From ATZT02 sp046048135 (lineage in GTDB: Bacteria; Actinomycetota; Actinomycetes; S36-B12; UBA5976), in NCBI GenBank assembly GCA_046048135.1, contig JBJOGR010000044.1:1-64000 (forward strand): 64,000 nucleotides of DNA, given 5' to 3'. The translations under genes and the position numbers were made by a program. Below, in pieces: positions 61,606 to 64,000 of the stretch. The notes beneath the pieces are model-generated. The model was given only the letters and a program-made list of their open reading frames with translations, did not search any database and was not told the origin of the DNA. Each line of letters starts with the position of its first letter. The first letter of the stretch is position 1.

Positions 61606-62781
61606 GTGAAGATTCAACCACTAGTCATAAATTCAAAAGAAATTTCTATTGAAGAAATTAAGCGCTATTCGCGTCATATTCTTCTTCCAGAAATTGGATT
61701 AGAAAATCAAAAACGAATCTCTAATTCAAAAATATTAGTAATTGGAGCAGGTGGTCTTGGTTCACCTATCCTTCTTTATTTAGCAGCATCAGGAGTTAAA
61801 GAATTAGGAATATGTGACTTTGATGTAGTTGATGAAACAAATCTTCAACGCCAAATTCTTTTTAATAACCAAAGTATTGGAAAAGATAAAGCACAAGAAG
61901 CAAAAGAAAAAATTAATGAATTAAATCCAAATGTCAAAGTAACAGTATTTAATGAAATGATTACATCAAAAAATGCTGAAAAGATTGTAAAAGATTTTGA
62001 CTTGGTTATAGATGGAAGCGATAATTTTGCAACAAGGTATTTATTAAATGATGTGTGTGTAATTTTAGATAAACCATATATTTGGGCAAGTATTTATCGA
62101 TTTGATGGTCAATTAAGTGTGTTTTGGAAAAAACATGGACCATGTTATAGATGCTTGCATCCTGAACCTCCTCCAACAAACATGGTTCAAACTTGTGCAT
62201 CAGGTGGAGTTTTAGCAAGCATGTGCGCCACGATTGCATCTTTACAAGTCACTCAAGCTTTGCAATTAATTACTGGAGTGGGAGATGTATTAATTGGACA
62301 AGTGCTTTCTTACTCAGCTCTTGATGCCAACTTTAGAAAAGTAAAAGTGGATAAAGATCCAGATTGTGTCATTTGTGGTAAAAATCCATCGATTACTTCA
62401 CTAATTGACTATGAGCAATTTTGTGGACCTGTTAAACCTAGAAAAGATCCAGGAATAAAAGCGATTGAGTTAAAACAAATGTTAGATAAGAGAAATAAGA
62501 ATGAATTAGATTTTTTATTAGTAGATATTAGAGAAGAACCGGAAAAAAATCTTGTAGAAATTGAAGGTTCAATTTATATAAACAAGGATGACATATTTGC
62601 AAACGACGGGATTTCGTTAATTCCAAAAGATAAACAAGTGGTGCTTTATTGCCGATCTGGAAATCGCTCCACAGAAGTGATGAATTATTTGAAACACAAT
62701 GGATTCTTGGAAGTAACCCATTTAGAAGGTGGGATTATTTCTTGGGTTCAAGAGGTTGAAACTCACAAAGCTTCCTATTAG
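61606..62781 (+). CDS. moeZ: Adenylyltransferase/sulfurtransferase MoeZ (ThiF-rhodanese)
   Basis: 391 residues: an E1-like ThiF/MoeB domain with GAGGLGS (47-53), DVVDETNLQRQ and the zinc cysteines in CYRCLHP and CVICGK, then a C-terminal rhodanese domain with active Cys about 349 in YCRSGNRS. It adenylates and thiolates ubiquitin-like sulfur carriers (MoaD, ThiS, CysO types) for molybdopterin, thiamine or cysteine synthesis. GTG at 61606 is chosen from the leaderless -10. It occupies the place upstream of infA where secY-adk-map is usual. Confidence 0.9.
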   Translation: MKIQPLVINSKEISIEEIKRYSRHILLPEIGLENQKRISNSKILVIGAGGLGSPILLYLAASGVKELGICDFDVVDETNLQRQILFNNQSIGKDKAQEAKEKINELNPNVKVTVFNEMITSKNAEKIVKDFDLVIDGSDNFATRYLLNDVCVILDKPYIWASIYRFDGQLSVFWKKHGPCYRCLHPEPPPTNMVQTCASGGVLASMCATIASLQVTQALQLITGVGDVLIGQVLSYSALDANFRKVKVDKDPDCVICGKNPSITSLIDYEQFCGPVKPRKDPGIKAIELKQMLDKRNKNELDFLLVDIREEPEKNLVEIEGSIYINKDDIFANDGISLIPKDKQVVLYCRSGNRSTEVMNYLKHNGFLEVTHLEGGIISWVQEVETHKASY

Positions 62782-62885
62782 TTCTCTCACGAAATGACCC
62801 TGCAAGTCATGGTGAAATCGTGCATTTCATAGACTATTTATTCGGTTATTCAAAAAGCTGAGAAAAACTAAGAGTTAAGAGAGGT

Positions 62886-63104
62886 ATGGCAAAAGACGGG
62901 GCTATTGAACTAGAAGGCACCATTGCAGAGACCCTGCCAAATGCGATGTTTAAAGTTCAACTAGACAACGGCCATATGGTTTTAGCTCACATCAGCGGCA
63001 AAATGAGAATGCACTACATCAGAATTTTGCCTGACGATCGCGTAATCGTGGAGTTATCTCCTTACGATTTAACTCGCGGTCGGATTGTTTACCGCTACAA
63101 GTAA
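62886..63104 (+). CDS. infA: Translation initiation factor IF-1
   Basis: 72-residue OB-fold protein: GAIELEGTIAETLPNAMFKV, GHMVLAHISGKMRMHYIRI and YDLTRGRIVYRYK are near-identical to the bacterial consensus. It binds the ribosomal A site during initiation. GAGAGG lies just upstream of the ATG and TAGACT (62830-62835) is a possible -10. Codon use is richer in C/G-ending codons than the flanks, as expected for a highly expressed gene. First gene of the infA-rpmJ-rpsM-rpsK run. Confidence 0.97.
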   Translation: MAKDGAIELEGTIAETLPNAMFKVQLDNGHMVLAHISGKMRMHYIRILPDDRVIVELSPYDLTRGRIVYRYK

Positions 63105-63125
63105 CAACTATTACTAAAGGAAAGT

Positions 63126-63239
63126 ATGAAAGTACAACCAAGTGTTAAGAAGATTTGCGACAAGTGCAAAGTAATTCGTCGACACAAAAAAGTAATGGTT
63201 ATTTGTGAAAACCCAAGACACAAACAACGTCAAGGCTAA
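63126..63239 (+). CDS. rpmJ: 50S ribosomal protein L36
   Basis: 37 residues: MKVQPSVKKICDKCKVIRRH and C-terminal NPRHKQRQG. The zinc ribbon has Cys11, Cys14, Cys27 and His32, so it is the zinc-binding (C+) form. AAAGGAAAG lies upstream of the ATG. Between infA and rpsM, the standard position. Confidence 0.96.
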   Translation: MKVQPSVKKICDKCKVIRRHKKVMVICENPRHKQRQG

Positions 63240-63240
63240 T

Positions 63241-63416
63241 TACAACTTGTAGATAACCATTTATGGTTATCCGTCACCTCAAATTAAATCTTGCCGATTT
63301 AAATAGAGAACGAAACCTCTAGTAATTTCAGAAGCTAGAGACTTACCCAGGGCGGGTAAGACCGATAACCGTAAGAGACTTCTGAAAAATTAAAAGAAAA
63401 GGAAAAACCGCCCCTT
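63241..63416 (+). promoter_or_regulatory. Structured leader before rpsM, putative autoregulatory pseudoknot
   Basis: A 177-nt gap in an otherwise tight operon. A first hairpin is GATAACCA with TGGTTATC (63252-63271). Then CTCTAG (63317-63322) pairs with CTAGAG (63335-63340); the loop contains TTTCAGAAG (63326-63334), the exact complement of CTTCTGAAA (63379-63387), giving an H-type pseudoknot. Between them CTTACCC (63342-63348) pairs with GGGTAAG (63354-63360). GGGCGG (63350-63355) is complementary to CCGCCC (63408-63413), which ends 3 nt before the rpsM ATG. This could control translation of the alpha operon, where S4 does so in E. coli. Confidence 0.6.
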
Positions 63417-63794
63417 ATGGCACGTTTAGCTGGAGTTGATCTTCCAAACGACAAACGCGTGGAAGTAGCACTGCAATATATATATGGAATTGGTAAAACT
63501 CGTTCCATCGAAATGTTAAAAGCATCTGGTGTTAATCCAAATACCAGAGTAAAAGATTTAGGTGAACCTGAATTAGTAAAACTACGTGATTATTTAGATC
63601 AAAACTTTAAAGTCGAAGGTGATCTTCGTCGTGAAGTTTCTGCAGATATAAGACGTAAAGTTGAAATTGGTTCATATCAAGGTATTCGTCATCGTCGTGG
63701 TTTGCCAGTTCGTGGTCAAAGAACTCACACCAATGCACGCACACGTAAAGGTCCGCGCAAAACCGTTGCCGGCAAAAAGATTGCAACGAAGTAG
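63417..63794 (+). CDS. rpsM: 30S ribosomal protein S13
   Basis: 125 residues: MARLAGVDLPNDKRVEVALQ start, IYGIGKTRS helix-two-turn-helix, RHRRGLPVRGQRTHTNARTR and KKIATK at the end, consensus S13. It sits in the head of the small subunit and contacts the P-site tRNA. The nearest purine-rich AAAAGGA lies about 15 nt before the ATG, with the C-rich CCGCCCC between, an unusual spacing that fits control by the upstream structure. Confidence 0.97.
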   Translation: MARLAGVDLPNDKRVEVALQYIYGIGKTRSIEMLKASGVNPNTRVKDLGEPELVKLRDYLDQNFKVEGDLRREVSADIRRKVEIGSYQGIRHRRGLPVRGQRTHTNARTRKGPRKTVAGKKIATK

Positions 63795-63807
63795 AGGGAT
63801 TTGATTA

Positions 63808-64000
63808 ATGGCTGAAAAAGAAAAGAAAGCAAAACCTGCAGCAGCAAAAAAAGTTCGTAAAAAAACTAAAAAGAATGTTGCTCACGGTCAAGCTCACATC
63901 AAATCAACTTTCAATAACACAATTGTTTCAATTACAGATTTGACTGGTGCAGTAATTGCATCATCATCAAGTGGACATGTTGGTTTCAAAGGTTCAAGAA
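63808..64000 (+). CDS. rpsK: 30S ribosomal protein S11, N-terminal part (runs off the right edge)
   Basis: 64 codons are present. A Lys/Ala-rich N-terminal extension (MAEKEKKAKPAAAKKVRKKT) precedes the conserved AHGQAHIKSTFNNTIVSITD and SSSSGHVGFKGSR regions, typical of S11. AGAGGG lies upstream of the ATG, 13 nt after rpsM. The operon presumably continues with rpsD, rpoA and rplQ outside the window. Confidence 0.95.
   Translation, partial: MAEKEKKAKPAAAKKVRKKTKKNVAHGQAHIKSTFNNTIVSITDLTGAVIASSSSGHVGFKGSR

Noticed and set aside
1..64000. CRISPR arrays, insertion sequences, prophage, restriction systems or toxin-antitoxin pairs
   Set aside because: No regularly spaced direct repeats, transposase or phage structural motifs, or such gene pairs were found on reading the window.

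Overview
The window is a gene-dense, AT-rich bacterial chromosome segment from an actinobacterium, most likely a streamlined aquatic lineage of the acI/Nanopelagicales kind (the rank is inference). Actinobacterial markers are two mycothiol enzymes (Mca, MshB), the small actinobacterial families DUF4307, DUF4245, DUF3107 and DUF3117, and gene orders that match from memory those of Mycobacterium tuberculosis: greA-DUF4307-mca-small protein; phoH-fum-DUF4245-xseB-xseA-ispH-membrane protein-ychF; typA-mshB-fdxA; dapD-dapE-DUF3117-O-methyltransferase-htrA-mrp. Low GC, very short intergenic gaps, tail-to-tail gene overlaps, many start codons lying 6-7 nt downstream of a TAnnnT hexamer (leaderless mRNAs) and the absence of any obvious transcription regulator or transposase fit genome streamlining.

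Layout. 1-1460: an accessory edge with the N-terminus of a secreted delta-60 repeat protein, two small unknown ORFs, paired direct repeats and the 3' end of a tRNA-Leu-like gene, which looks like the scar (att site) of an integrated element. 1617-6763: acyl-CoA ligase, BASS-family transporter, then a copper/thiol group (His/Cys-rich membrane protein, YcnI, TlpA-like lipoprotein) and a small secreted orphan. 6860-13241: Lys-rich histone-like protein, Bax-inhibitor-1 protein, MsrA, MFS transporter, threonine dehydratase and a DrrAB-type ABC exporter. 13238-16677: greA/DUF4307 divergent from mca and its small membrane partner, AlkD and LysE. 16786-27648: PhoH, class I fumarase, DUF4245, exonuclease VII, IspH, membrane protein, RmuC, YchF and TypA. 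27717-33570: a complete oligopeptide ABC transporter, followed convergently by an S9 peptidase (peptide uptake plus hydrolysis). 35677-42693: MshB, a membrane protein, a coiled-coil protein, VanW, CysS, GNAT and FdxA. 42703-46672: PheA, TyrA, DapD and DapE (aromatic amino acids and diaminopimelate/lysine). 46672-54168: SRPBCC protein, DUF3117, O-methyltransferase, HtrA, Mrp, DUF1003, MgtE_N/CBS protein, EamA transporter, hydrolase and DUF3107. 54279-61213: a gamma-glutamyl-polyamine catabolism set (PuuA-like synthetase, aldehyde dehydrogenase, SDR, PuuD-like hydrolase) entwined with pseudouridine catabolism (PsuG, PfkB kinase). 61281-64000: a tRNA with an odd anticodon loop, a probable small RNA or leader, a MoeZ-type sulfur carrier activator, then infA-rpmJ-rpsM-rpsK.

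The observations most worth a second look are the structured leader before rpsM (63241-63416), in which an H-type pseudoknot and a GC-only hexamer complementary to the bases just before the start codon suggest autoregulation of the alpha operon; the noncanonical tRNA at 61281-61353; the promoter-terminator pair at 61453-61556; and the pervasive leaderless promoter architecture. No CRISPR array, IS element, rRNA gene or intact prophage was seen.
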